DNA from: Actinomycetes bacterium
GTDB taxonomy: Bacteria; Actinomycetota; Acidimicrobiia; Acidimicrobiales; RAAP-2
Direction: 5' to 3'
DNA: 37,974 nt
NCBI GenBank assembly: GCA_021790675.1
Contig: JAJYGN010000030.1
Coordinates: 1 to 37,974, forward strand
The notes under the pieces were generated by a model. That model was not told the DNA's origin, did no database searches, and worked only from the letters and a program-made list of their open reading frames with translations. Of this stretch, positions 1-7,137 are shown piece by piece; within the stretch, counting starts at the first letter, position 1, and each line of letters starts with the position of its first letter. The position numbers and the translations under genes are program-made.

Positions 1-971
1 GCCGCAGCCATGTGATCGACTACGCGGGCATCATCTCTCTGACGATCGCCGCCTCGGCGCTGATACTCTTCACGTCTCTAGGCGGGACCTCCTTCGCGTG
101 GTTCTCGGTTCCCTCGATCTCGTTGTTGGCTGTTGGTCTCGTGATGGGAGTCGTCTTCGCAATAGTCGAGCGGCGTTCCGCGGAACCCATCCTCGCGCCC
201 CGGCTGTTTCGCAATCGTGTCTTCGCCTCCGGCTCTGCAATCGGCTTCGTGGTCGGCTTTGCGATGTTCGGTGCCATGACGTTCCTGCCGCTGTTCTTCC
301 AAGACGTGCGCGGCGCCTCGCCGACGAACTCGGGACTGCGCCTCATTCCGATGATGATCGGTCTCTTCGTTGCCTCGATCGTGACCGGTCAGCTGGTCTC
401 GAAGGGCCGGCGGTATAGGCCGTTCCCCATCGCCGGCACTGCGATCATGACGGTGGGCCTCGCGCTCCTCTCGACCATCGGGGTCACCACATCAGGGGTG
501 ATGATGAGCCTGTATATGGTGGTGCTCGGCGTTGGTTTGGGTCTCGTCATGCAGATCCTCGTGACCGCAGTGCAGAACGCTGTTGACTCCTCGGACATCG
601 GCGCGGCGACGGCCGGTGCGAACTTCTTTCGTTCCATCGGTGGCTCCTTTGGCACCGCGGTCTTTGGCGCAGTGTTCGCCAATGATCTGCCACATCAGCT
701 GGCTGCCGCCTTCAAGGGCCAGCCGAGCGCTGCGGCGCACTTGTCGCCATCGTCATGGACGCCCGCCGTGCTCAAGCGCCTGCCCCCGGCGGAGCTCGTC
801 AGGATTCTCCACGCCATCGCTGCCACGATCCAGCACATCTACCGTTGGGCGACCCCGGTCGGGGTCATTGCGGTCCTGTTGTCGTTGACGTTGCCGGAAG
901 TGAAACTTCGCACGAGCCTCCACCACGTCAGCGAGGAGATTCCCCTGTCCAACGTGGACCCGTTGGCCTAG
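1..971 (+). CDS. DHA2-type MFS drug exporter, C-terminal part (5' cut by window edge)
   Basis: The reading frame is open from the first bases of the window, so the N-terminal half lies outside; the first GTG at 12 is internal. About 320 residues are visible, with several hydrophobic helices. The segment beginning IDYAGI and the later stretch with FLPLFFQDVRGASP and GANFFRSIGGSFGTAVFG are typical of the second half of 14-helix DHA2 (EmrB/QacA-like) major facilitator exporters. Family members export drugs or toxic compounds by proton antiport in the inner membrane. The substrate cannot be read from this fragment. It ends at TAG 969-971, and a gap of about 70 bases separates it from the next gene, which appears to have its own promoter. 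The family call is firm; the role is inferred. Confidence 0.88.
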   Translation, partial: RSHVIDYAGIISLTIAASALILFTSLGGTSFAWFSVPSISLLAVGLVMGVVFAIVERRSAEPILAPRLFRNRVFASGSAIGFVVGFAMFGAMTFLPLFFQDVRGASPTNSGLRLIPMMIGLFVASIVTGQLVSKGRRYRPFPIAGTAIMTVGLALLSTIGVTTSGVMMSLYMVVLGVGLGLVMQILVTAVQNAVDSSDIGAATAGANFFRSIGGSFGTAVFGAVFANDLPHQLAAAFKGQPSAAAHLSPSSWTPAVLKRLPPAELVRILHAIAATIQHIYRWATPVGVIAVLLSLTLPEVKLRTSLHHVSEEIPLSNVDPLA

Positions 972-987
972 AGGGCTCTGGTGTGCT

Positions 988-1016
988 GTGCCGACTGAGG
1001 ACGAAAACGGTACGAT
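988..1016 (+). promoter_or_regulatory. Candidate promoter for the DUF3040 gene
   Basis: GTGCCG (988-993), a 17-base spacer and TACGAT (1011-1016) give a weak -35 and an acceptable -10. They lie 25 bases before the AAAGGAGG ribosome site (1031-1038) of the 1042 gene. The poor -35 keeps confidence low. Confidence 0.3.
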
Positions 1017-1041
1017 GAACTTGGGAGACGAAAGGAGGGCG

Positions 1042-1428
1042 ATGCCACTGTCAGAGCATGAACAACGGATTCTGGCGCAGTTGGAAGAGTCGCTTTCCAA
1101 GGAGGATCCCCGCTTCGCTAAGAGCGTTCGTACGACCAACGTGTACTCTCACGGGGGTCGTCGAGTTCGCTGGGGCGTCGCGGGGTTCGTCCTGGGTCTG
1201 GCGATTCTGGTTTTGACCTTCTCTCACTGGATCATCGTGGGCCTGCTGGGCGTCGCGTTGATGTTCGTCTCGGCGATTGTCGTCGAGCGCAACGCGCGAC
1301 TTCTGGGTCGAGCGTCGTGGCAGGACTTCACACGATCCCCTCAGGGCGATGATGCCCACGCGGACCCCGGCTCTCGGGCGGGTTCGCTTCGCGACTGGTT
1401 GTCGCGTCAGCGTCGCAAGAGCGAATGA
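1042..1428 (+). CDS. DUF3040 family membrane protein
   Basis: A 128-residue protein. The N-terminus MPLSEHEQRILAQLEESL is the hallmark of the actinobacterial DUF3040 family, followed at about residues 45-85 by two hydrophobic helices and then a polar, basic tail. The start at 1042 is chosen because a strong AAAGGAGG site (1031-1038) sits just upstream; an in-frame GTG farther upstream lacks this. Members are small membrane proteins of unknown function that often sit upstream of mraZ, as here. The stop overlaps the start of the 1425 ORF (ATGA). Family assignment is confident; the function is unknown. Confidence 0.85.
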   Translation: MPLSEHEQRILAQLEESLSKEDPRFAKSVRTTNVYSHGGRRVRWGVAGFVLGLAILVLTFSHWIIVGLLGVALMFVSAIVVERNARLLGRASWQDFTRSPQGDDAHADPGSRAGSLRDWLSRQRRKSE

Positions 1429-1829
1429 CTCGCACCGGGACGGCCGAGGCGGCCGTCCCGTGTCTGGCCCTCGACATCGATTTGTCGAAGGTCGAGGTCG
1501 CGCTCGTGGGAGTCGACCGTACCCGCTCGTCTTGTCGTAGTTTGCTCGTCGCCGACGTGGGCGACGATCTCTGCGTGACCACTCTCGATGCCGTGACACC
1601 ATTTGCGTGCGAGGGCTCGCTTGGCTCTCTGCTTGACTTCACGTACTGTTTCATCGCCGATTCGGTGACCCGCGGCTATGGTTTGGCGTTCTTTTTCACG
1701 GTGACGGCGTCGGCGCGCGAAGTGGCGTGCCTTGAACACTGCGCCAACTTCGAGGTGCGGCCTTCGTTACGTGGTGATCACGGTCCTCTTCATGGTGCCG
1801 CGCACGTGGGTGGGCGAGGTGTCTCGTGA
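1425..1829 (+). CDS. Doubtful hypothetical ORF between DUF3040 and a small conserved-looking gene
   Basis: I do not recognise this 134-residue ORF. For it: its ATG overlaps the preceding stop as ATGA, and its TGA overlaps the next GTG as GTGA, the same junction style used by real genes across this window. Against it: third-position GC looks lower than in neighbouring genes, the composition (rich in Val, Asp, Leu, Cys, with a run of Phe) resembles an antisense shadow, no domain is visible, and the opposite strand also has an open frame (1407-1739). It has no strong ribosome site. The true content could be a small protein, an RNA or a minus-strand gene. Confidence 0.4.
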   Translation: MTRTGTAEAAVPCLALDIDLSKVEVALVGVDRTRSSCRSLLVADVGDDLCVTTLDAVTPFACEGSLGSLLDFTYCFIADSVTRGYGLAFFFTVTASAREVACLEHCANFEVRPSLRGDHGPLHGAAHVGGRGVS

Positions 1830-2077
1830 ATCTCGCTGTGCGCGGTCTCGCGCGTCACATCCTTGGTCATCCCGGTGACGCGATTGTGCTCACTCGAGCG
1901 GGATGGCGACTGCGTCGTCAACGGTGGTGGAACCAGTCGCCGTTCCTTCCCGTGCCAGATCCTCGGTACTGGGAGTTTCGACTGGCGACCGCTTTGGGCG
2001 ATCCCGCGAGGCACATGAGCGCGTCCGAGGCCGTCGCCGCCGCTCGTTGGGCGCTCGCCCAGAAGCGCGGGAAGTAG
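1826..2077 (+). CDS. Small conserved-looking protein of unknown function
   Basis: An 83-residue protein starting at GTG 1826, preceded by GAGGTG at 1814-1819. It is basic and aromatic-rich: a segment with HPGDAIVLTRAGWRLRRQ is followed by a Trp/Pro-rich stretch (RWWNQSPFLPVPDPRYW) and a short Ala-rich helix ending AAARWALAQKRGK. I have the impression that similar short proteins occur near mraZ in related actinobacteria, but I cannot verify this. There is no signal peptide or membrane helix. It lies 9 bases before the HNH gene, so the two are probably co-transcribed. Function unknown. Confidence 0.65.
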   Translation: MNLAVRGLARHILGHPGDAIVLTRAGWRLRRQRWWNQSPFLPVPDPRYWEFRLATALGDPARHMSASEAVAAARWALAQKRGK

Positions 2078-2086
2078 GTTTTTCCC

Positions 2087-2593
2087 ATGGGGCGCGTTCT
2101 CCTGCTCAACGCCACATTCGAACCGCTCCAACTGGTGAGCGAGCGTCGCGCGGTTGTGTTGATGCTCGCCGGGCGCGCCGAAGCCGTCGCCGTTGCACCC
2201 GAGCCGGAGGTGTGTCGTTCGGCCAGCGTCGTCGTCGAGATCCCCGCAATTGTGCGCCTGCACGACATGGTGAAACTCCCCTCAAAAGTGCGTACGCCTC
2301 CGCTGACTCGACGCAGCCTGTTACTGCGCGACAGTTTTCGGTGCGCGTACTGTCTGGAACACGCGGACACGATCGATCACGTCGTGCCTCGTAGCCGCGG
2401 CGGGCGACACGAGTGGACCAACGTCGTCGCGGCGTGTCGGCGCCATAACATGCAAAAGGGTGACCGCCTGCTCGAGGAGTTGGGGTGGCGCCTGCACTTC
2501 GAGCCCCACGTACCGGACGGGCCGTGGTGGCGTTGGCGCCACGTCCCTGACCCCGATCCGCTTTGGGCGCCGTTCTTGCCGCGCGCCTCGTGA
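2087..2593 (+). CDS. HNH endonuclease
   Basis: A 168-residue protein of the compact HNH family (McrA-like fold). The nuclease core spans about residues 80-126: C86-x2-C89, then the D97-H98 pair in DHVVPRSRGG, N112, and C117/H120 in ACRRHNMQKGDR. These supply the zinc knuckle and the metal-binding His-Asn-His set. The N-terminal 80 residues, starting MGRVLLLNATFEPL, match the free-standing actinobacterial type, which usually has no phage or restriction context. The cellular substrate is unknown. The stop overlaps the next gene as GTGA. Probably a host housekeeping or DNA-processing nuclease, by inference. Confidence 0.9.
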   Translation: MGRVLLLNATFEPLQLVSERRAVVLMLAGRAEAVAVAPEPEVCRSASVVVEIPAIVRLHDMVKLPSKVRTPPLTRRSLLLRDSFRCAYCLEHADTIDHVVPRSRGGRHEWTNVVAACRRHNMQKGDRLLEELGWRLHFEPHVPDGPWWRWRHVPDPDPLWAPFLPRAS

Positions 2594-3234
2594 GAGAGCC
2601 AGAACTCTACGACTACGACGAAGTGCGCCGTCGCACGTTGGCATCGGTGACGGTGGCGCATCCCGGTAACAGTGCACTCGTGCTCGGCTCGAGTCAGAGC
2701 ACAGGGGTCTTGGATCTTGCGCGCTGCGTGATGCCCCGTCGTCGCCGCCGCGGCGGTGGCGGCGTCGTCTTGGTGTCGCCAGGGGACCTCTGGATCGATT
2801 GGTGGATTCCGACCGATGACTCACGCTGGCGAGGCGACGCGCGCGCGTCATCGCAGCTGGTCGGTGAGTGGTGGGCGAGCGCCTTAGCCCCCTATGTCGA
2901 GGAGTCGATCGTCGTCCACCGCGGGGGTCTCGAAGGCGACGCGAGCCATCGCGTGGTGTGCTTCGCCGGTCGCGGACCCGGCGAAGTGTTCGTCGGCGGG
3001 CGCAAGGCGGTAGGGGTGACGCAGTGGCGTGTGCGTGAGGGTGTCTTTCTCTCCAGCATGATTCCGGCGAAAGATTCCCACGACGTCCTCGACTGCCTGC
3101 GTGAGGTGCCCGAAGGGCTCTACGCCTCTCTCAATCATCACACCGTGGCCTCCCTCGCCCTCGATGAGTCGGTCGTCGAGCGGGTACTCGCCGTCTCGGG
3201 ACCCTGGGCCGTAGGCCCACTTCCCACCCTGTAG
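2590..3234 (+). CDS. Lipoate-protein ligase A-like (BPL/LplA/LipB fold) protein
   Basis: A 214-residue protein. GTG 2590 is chosen because it overlaps the HNH stop (GTGA); an in-frame TTG at 2563 would lie deep inside that gene. The family pattern is clear: LGSSQS near residue 35, an Arg-rich then Gly-rich loop (RRRRRGGGG), DLWIDWWIP, and CFAGRGPGEVFVGGRKAVG, where the Lys after the Gly-Arg corresponds to the lipoyl-AMP-binding lysine of this fold. Relatives attach lipoate or octanoate, or form acyl-adenylates, on carrier-protein lysines. This is the short, poorly characterised actinobacterial branch found beside mraZ, so the exact substrate is uncertain. Confidence 0.8.
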   Translation: MREPELYDYDEVRRRTLASVTVAHPGNSALVLGSSQSTGVLDLARCVMPRRRRRGGGGVVLVSPGDLWIDWWIPTDDSRWRGDARASSQLVGEWWASALAPYVEESIVVHRGGLEGDASHRVVCFAGRGPGEVFVGGRKAVGVTQWRVREGVFLSSMIPAKDSHDVLDCLREVPEGLYASLNHHTVASLALDESVVERVLAVSGPWAVGPLPTL

Positions 3235-3309
3235 CAATCGTCATCAGGCGCCTCACTCTGACTCGTCACGTTCCACCGGGGTGCCCGGGAGCGATTGCGC
3301 CCACGTTGT

Positions 3310-3348
3310 GGGTGAAACGGGTGGATTTGGGTGGAAAGTGGTGTATTG
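3310..3348 (+). promoter_or_regulatory. MraZ operator: four GGGTG-type direct repeats upstream of mraZ
   Basis: GGGTGAAAC (3310), GGGTGGATTT (3319), GGGTGGAAAG (3329) and TGGTGTATTG (3339) repeat with spacings of 9, 10 and 10 bases, about one helical turn. Known MraZ boxes are direct repeats of a TGGG/GTGGG-type core at about 10-base intervals upstream of mraZ. The array ends against a -10-like TATTGT (3344-3349), so bound MraZ would block the promoter and autoregulate the cluster. Confidence 0.7.
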
Positions 3349-3390
3349 TGTCACGAAGTGGGGGCCGAGCGAGTCCCCCGGGAGGCGCAG

Positions 3391-3813
3391 ATGCTCGGGT
3401 TCGTCGGTCAGTTTCAGCACACGCTGGATGCCAAGGGCCGACTCATCCTGCCCGCACGATTCCGCTCCGAATTCGAGCGTGGCGGCCACCTGAGCCCTAA
3501 CAGCGAAGGATGCGTCGCCCTGTGGACGCCCGGCGAGTTCGCGCGCCAGAGTGAGGAGCGCTTGGCGCAGGCCCGCGGCGGTGGCGCCGCGGAGCGCCAG
3601 CAGGCGCGCTATTGGGCAGCGAACTCTTCTGACGTCGAGTTCGATCGGCAGGGCCGCTTCGCGCTGCCTCCGTCGATTCGCGAATACGCCCAACTCGACG
3701 GTGAAGTTTTGATCGTTGGCGCCCTCGATCACGTCGAGCTCTGGGCACCATCCACGTTCGACCGCATGGTCAATCCTGCGGAGCTCGCGTTCCGACAGGG
3801 CAGTGACGAGTGA
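3391..3813 (+). CDS. mraZ: Transcriptional regulator MraZ
   Basis: A 140-residue protein with the two tandem SpoVT/AbrB-like halves of MraZ: FQHTLDAKGRLILPARFR near the N-terminus and FDRQGRFALPPSIREYA in the second half. MraZ forms ring-shaped oligomers that bind GGGTG-type repeats upstream of its own gene and repress the dcw operon. The start at 3391 (MLGFVGQF...) follows GGAGG-like bases at 3380-3385 and matches family N-termini; the longer in-frame ORF upstream would run through the promoter and operator. It is the first gene of the division cluster. Its stop overlaps a GTG (3810) that opens the rsmH frame. Confidence 0.95.
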   Translation: MLGFVGQFQHTLDAKGRLILPARFRSEFERGGHLSPNSEGCVALWTPGEFARQSEERLAQARGGGAAERQQARYWAANSSDVEFDRQGRFALPPSIREYAQLDGEVLIVGALDHVELWAPSTFDRMVNPAELAFRQGSDE

Positions 3814-3845
3814 GGGGGGTAGCACCATTCAGGTCGAGGACCACG

Positions 3846-3922
3846 TGCAGCCGGTCAATCGAAAGTGCGGAGAATGCCAACTCCTCCGCCCGTGTTCGCG
3901 CACTTTCGATTGAACGGCTGCA
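3846..3922 (+). repeat. 24-base near-perfect inverted repeat abutting the rsmH start codon
   Basis: The left arm (3846-3869) and the right arm (3899-3922) are reverse complements at 23 of 24 positions; the single mismatch is G3854 opposite A3914. A 29-base loop separates them. The right arm ends one base before ATG 3924, and no run of T follows, so a simple terminator is unlikely. As RNA it would form a long hairpin covering the place where the rsmH ribosome site should be. It could be a translational control hairpin or an inserted small palindromic (REP/MITE-like) element. Confidence 0.9.
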
Positions 3923-3923
3923 G

Positions 3924-4865
3924 ATGGCCCCTGACAACTACCACGTCCCTGTTCTCGCCGATCGCATCGTCGAGATCTTCACCGGCTTGGAGGCCGGCGT
4001 GGTCGTCGACGCCACGTTGGGTGGTGGGGGACACGCAGCTGCGATCCTCACCGCCAACGGCCGCGTGCGTTTGGTGGGCATCGATCGGGACCCCGCGGCG
4101 CGCGCGGCGGCGGCGCAGCGCCTTCGGGCGATGGGCGATCGGGTCGTCATCGTGGACGCGACGTTCGGTGACCTCGCTCGCGTCCTGGCCGAACAGGCTC
4201 AGTTCGTGGGCAGTGACCCGATCGTAGGAGTCTTGATGGATCTCGGCGTGTCGTCGCATCAGCTCGACGACGGCTCGCGCGGCTTCTCCTTCCGAGTCGA
4301 CGCTCCCTTGGACATGCGCATGGACACCACGCGCGGCGTCACCGCGGCTCAGTTTCTCGCTCAGGTAGACGAGCACGAGCTCACCCGCTTGCTGCGCGAG
4401 AACGGTGAGGATCGTTTCGCTCGCGCGATCGCGCGAGCCCTTCTCGAAGATCAGCCATCGACGACATTTGAATTGAACGCCGCGGTAGAACGGGCAGTGC
4501 CCGCCGCGGCACGACGGCGTGGTCACGTCGCCACCCGTGTCTATCAGGCGTTGCGAGTCGCGGTGAATGAGGAGCAGCGTCAACTCGAAGACGGTCTCGC
4601 GGCCGCCCTCGACGTGGTCGCGGTGGGCGGGGTCGTAGCCGTCATCTCGTATCACTCGGGCGAGGATCGCCTCGTCAAGTCTCTCTTTCATGAGGCGACG
4701 ACGGGCGGTTGCCATTGCCCGCCCGAACTGGGTTGCGTCTGCGGGGCCGTGCATCGCTACCGCGTCGCCAAGGCCAGTGCGATTCTGGCCCGGCCCGAGG
4801 AGGTGGCGCTGAATCCGCGGGCGCGTTCGGCCCGTCTGCGCGTGGCGTATCGGGTGCTGCCATGA
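3924..4865 (+). CDS. rsmH: 16S rRNA (cytosine-1402 N4)-methyltransferase RsmH (MraW)
   Basis: A 313-residue protein that methylates N4 of C1402 in the 16S rRNA P-site using S-adenosylmethionine. The N-terminus YHVPVLADRIVEIF, the SAM loop DATLGGGGHAAAIL (about residues 29-42), MDLGVSSHQLD, RGFSFRVDAPLDMRMD and the late YHSGEDRLVK are all diagnostic. ATG 3924 matches normal family N-termini. The frame is open back to GTG 3810, which overlaps the mraZ stop as GTGA; starting there would add 38 unusual residues encoded by the inverted repeat. No good ribosome site precedes ATG 3924. The 3' end overlaps the ftsL-like gene as ATGA. Confidence 0.95.
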   Translation: MAPDNYHVPVLADRIVEIFTGLEAGVVVDATLGGGGHAAAILTANGRVRLVGIDRDPAARAAAAQRLRAMGDRVVIVDATFGDLARVLAEQAQFVGSDPIVGVLMDLGVSSHQLDDGSRGFSFRVDAPLDMRMDTTRGVTAAQFLAQVDEHELTRLLRENGEDRFARAIARALLEDQPSTTFELNAAVERAVPAAARRRGHVATRVYQALRVAVNEEQRQLEDGLAAALDVVAVGGVVAVISYHSGEDRLVKSLFHEATTGGCHCPPELGCVCGAVHRYRVAKASAILARPEEVALNPRARSARLRVAYRVLP

Positions 4866-5308
4866 GTGTCATCACGCTCCCCGGGCGCGTCGACGCCCCT
4901 CGCCGTCGACCCGTTCCCACCACGCGCCCGCCGGCACATCGCGCGGGCGCACCGCGTCGCAACGCGATCCGATCGGTGTGGCGTGGATCGAGCGTCGCGC
5001 GCAAGTCCAGCGTAATCATCTTCGTTGCCCTCGCGCTGTCGATCACTGGGTCGATGGTGGTTGCGAACCGCCAGGTGCAGTTGCACGAACTCCAGAGCCA
5101 ACTCCTCCAGGACCAGTCGAACTACGCGCTGCAGGTGGGCACCCTCACCAATCAGGCGGCTCCCGGTCAGATCGCGGCGCGGGCCGGCGCGCTGCGTTTG
5201 GTCGATCCCGTCACCATCATCCAGGTACCCTCCACGTCGCTTGATGCGCCCTTGCCGCTGCCGAAGTTTTCGGGTTACGCACCGGTCACATCAAGGACGA
5301 GTCGGTGA
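4862..5308 (+). CDS. FtsL-like septum formation protein
   Basis: A 148-residue bitopic protein: a basic, Pro/Arg-rich cytoplasmic N-terminus (about 45 residues), one membrane helix (VIIFVALALSITGSMVVA, about residues 50-68), then a heptad-like segment (VQLHELQSQLLQDQSNYALQ) and a short extracellular tail. Size, topology and position between rsmH and ftsI fit FtsL, which bridges FtsQ/DivIC and FtsI-FtsW at the septum. Sequence conservation in this family is low, so the call rests on topology and gene order. It is coupled on both sides: ATGA with rsmH and GTGA with ftsI. Confidence 0.8.
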   Translation: MSVITLPGRVDAPRRRPVPTTRPPAHRAGAPRRNAIRSVWRGSSVARKSSVIIFVALALSITGSMVVANRQVQLHELQSQLLQDQSNYALQVGTLTNQAAPGQIAARAGALRLVDPVTIIQVPSTSLDAPLPLPKFSGYAPVTSRTSR

Positions 5309-7137
5309 CTAGCCACCTCACGACCTCCCACGCCCGCAGTGCCGCCACCGCAAAACGTGGTCCCCTGTCAATGGGACGACGCGTGCGCCTGTTGCGCGGT
5401 GTCGCCCTGGCGGCCTTCGTTGCGGTTGCCGGGGATCTCTTCGTCCTCCAGGTGCGCCAGCACTCACACTGGGAGGCGCTCTCAGTCGCTCAAGTGCGTG
5501 AGGACCTGACGACGACCGCCCTGCGGGCGGGGATCTACGACCGCTACGGACAGATACTCGCGGTCTCGCGCCCGACGTCACTCGTCATCGCCGACGATAT
5601 CCAGATCGACCATCCGGTCACGGAGGCCCAAGCCATGGCGCCGATCGTCAAGGTTCCGGTGGCCAAGCTGATCAAACTTCTCTCCCAGCACCACAACGGC
5701 TACGTCATCGTGAACAACGCGCTCGACCTCGCGTCGGGGCGCCAACTGGCGTCAATGGCCTTCCCGGGCATCGTGGTGCAGAACTCGTCGGTGCGCACAT
5801 ATCCCAACGGGCCCGTCGCTACGTCCCTGATCGGCGGCACGAACGCGGCAGGGTCGGGCTCGGCGGGCCTGGAGTACGAGTATCAATCGCTCCTCGCTGG
5901 CCAGAGCGGAATCACCCGGGCCTACGTCTCAGCCTCGGGGGTGAACCTGCCGAGTTCGGTGTCGCGCGTCATTCGCCCGGCGAAGCCCGGTGTGGGGCTC
6001 GAGCTGACGCTCGATTCGTCGCTGCAGTTCGTCACCGAGCGGGCGCTGGCGCGCCAGCTTCTGGCCACACAAGCCATCACCGGCGTCGCCGTTGTGATGG
6101 ACGTCAAGACCGGCGAGATCCTCGCCGACGCGTCCCTTGTCAACACCAAGACCAAGGCCGGTGTGCTCGGACCGGTGCCCGCGTGGGGTCAGAGCATCGG
6201 CGTGCCGGGCATTGAGCAGACGATTAACAACCTCACCTTCACGCAGGCCTACGAACCCGGTTCGGTCTTCAAGGTGGTGACCTTCTCCGCTGCCCTTCAA
6301 GCCGGCGTGGTTACCCCTAACACGGTAATCACCGTGCCCAACGGCGCGATGGTCGGTGGGCGCTACTTCCACGACGCCGAGAACCACGGTACCGAGCACC
6401 TAACCGTGACCCAGGTGCTCGCCCAGTCTTCGAACATCGGCACCTACCTGATCGGCCGACGAGTGGGCGAAGCGGGACTGCTGGCCCAGGTCGAGCGCCT
6501 CGGCTTCGGCCAGGTCACACCGGTGAACTATCCGGGCGAGACCGCGGGACTGTTGGTGAACGCGGCGAATTGGTACGGCAGCGACGCCGCCGCGTTACCC
6601 ATCGGCCAGGTGGACGCGGTCCCGCCGATCCAGGTTCTTGACGCCTACAACACGATCGCCAACGGTGGCGTGTACGTAGCCCCCAAGCTCGTGCGCGGCT
6701 ACGTCTACGCCAACGGCACGATGAAGGCCACCCCCGCCAGCGCGACGCATCAGGTGCTGTCGTCGTCGGTTGACGAGACGATGAAGCGCATGCTCGAGCA
6801 GGTCGTGCTCGAGGGCACCGGGACGAACGCGATCATTCCGGGCTACGCCGTGGCCGGCAAGACCGGCACCGCGTCGATTCCCTACCCGGGAAAGGACTTG
6901 CTCCTGACGGGTGCCTATAACGCGACGTTCGTCGGATTCGCGCCGGCCGAGGCGCCGGTACTCTCGATGGTCGTGGTTCTCGAGCGCCCGCTGACGACGA
7001 TCTTCGGCGGCTCGGCCGCCGCTCCCGTATTTCAGCAGGTAATGAGCTACGCACTGCACCACTACGACATACCTTCCAACGGCACGATCGTCCACCCGCT
7101 TAAGGGGTCGGCGAGCTTCGGATCGGACGTGACCTGA
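5305..7137 (+). CDS. ftsI: Septal peptidoglycan transpeptidase FtsI (PBP3-like)
   Basis: A 610-residue class B penicillin-binding protein that cross-links septal peptidoglycan outside the membrane. A short basic N-terminus and one membrane anchor (GVALAAFVAVAGDLFVL) are followed by the dimerisation domain (RAGIYDRYGQILAVS) and the transpeptidase domain. The catalytic set is intact: S320-V-F-K, S375-S-N and K519-T-G-T. There is no obvious C-terminal PASTA domain. The start is a GTG overlapping the ftsL-like stop, and the end overlaps the murE ATG (TGATG). It presumably works with the SEDS polymerase FtsW encoded three genes downstream. Confidence 0.96.
   Translation: MTSHLTTSHARSAATAKRGPLSMGRRVRLLRGVALAAFVAVAGDLFVLQVRQHSHWEALSVAQVREDLTTTALRAGIYDRYGQILAVSRPTSLVIADDIQIDHPVTEAQAMAPIVKVPVAKLIKLLSQHHNGYVIVNNALDLASGRQLASMAFPGIVVQNSSVRTYPNGPVATSLIGGTNAAGSGSAGLEYEYQSLLAGQSGITRAYVSASGVNLPSSVSRVIRPAKPGVGLELTLDSSLQFVTERALARQLLATQAITGVAVVMDVKTGEILADASLVNTKTKAGVLGPVPAWGQSIGVPGIEQTINNLTFTQAYEPGSVFKVVTFSAALQAGVVTPNTVITVPNGAMVGGRYFHDAENHGTEHLTVTQVLAQSSNIGTYLIGRRVGEAGLLAQVERLGFGQVTPVNYPGETAGLLVNAANWYGSDAAALPIGQVDAVPPIQVLDAYNTIANGGVYVAPKLVRGYVYANGTMKATPASATHQVLSSSVDETMKRMLEQVVLEGTGTNAIIPGYAVAGKTGTASIPYPGKDLLLTGAYNATFVGFAPAEAPVLSMVVVLERPLTTIFGGSAAAPVFQQVMSYALHHYDIPSNGTIVHPLKGSASFGSDVT

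Noticed and set aside
1407..1739. Minus-strand ORF opposite the 1425 ORF as a gene
   Set aside because: Very Arg/His/Glu-rich with no motif, no ribosome site and no matching neighbours on that strand; kept only as an alternative in the finding.
3331..3390. Longer mraZ start at 3331
   Set aside because: It would place the operator repeats and -10 inside the coding region; MLGFVGQF at 3391 matches family N-termini and has a ribosome site.
3846..3922. Reading the rsmH hairpin as an intrinsic terminator
   Set aside because: No T-run follows the right arm, and terminating there would cut off the essential wall genes downstream.
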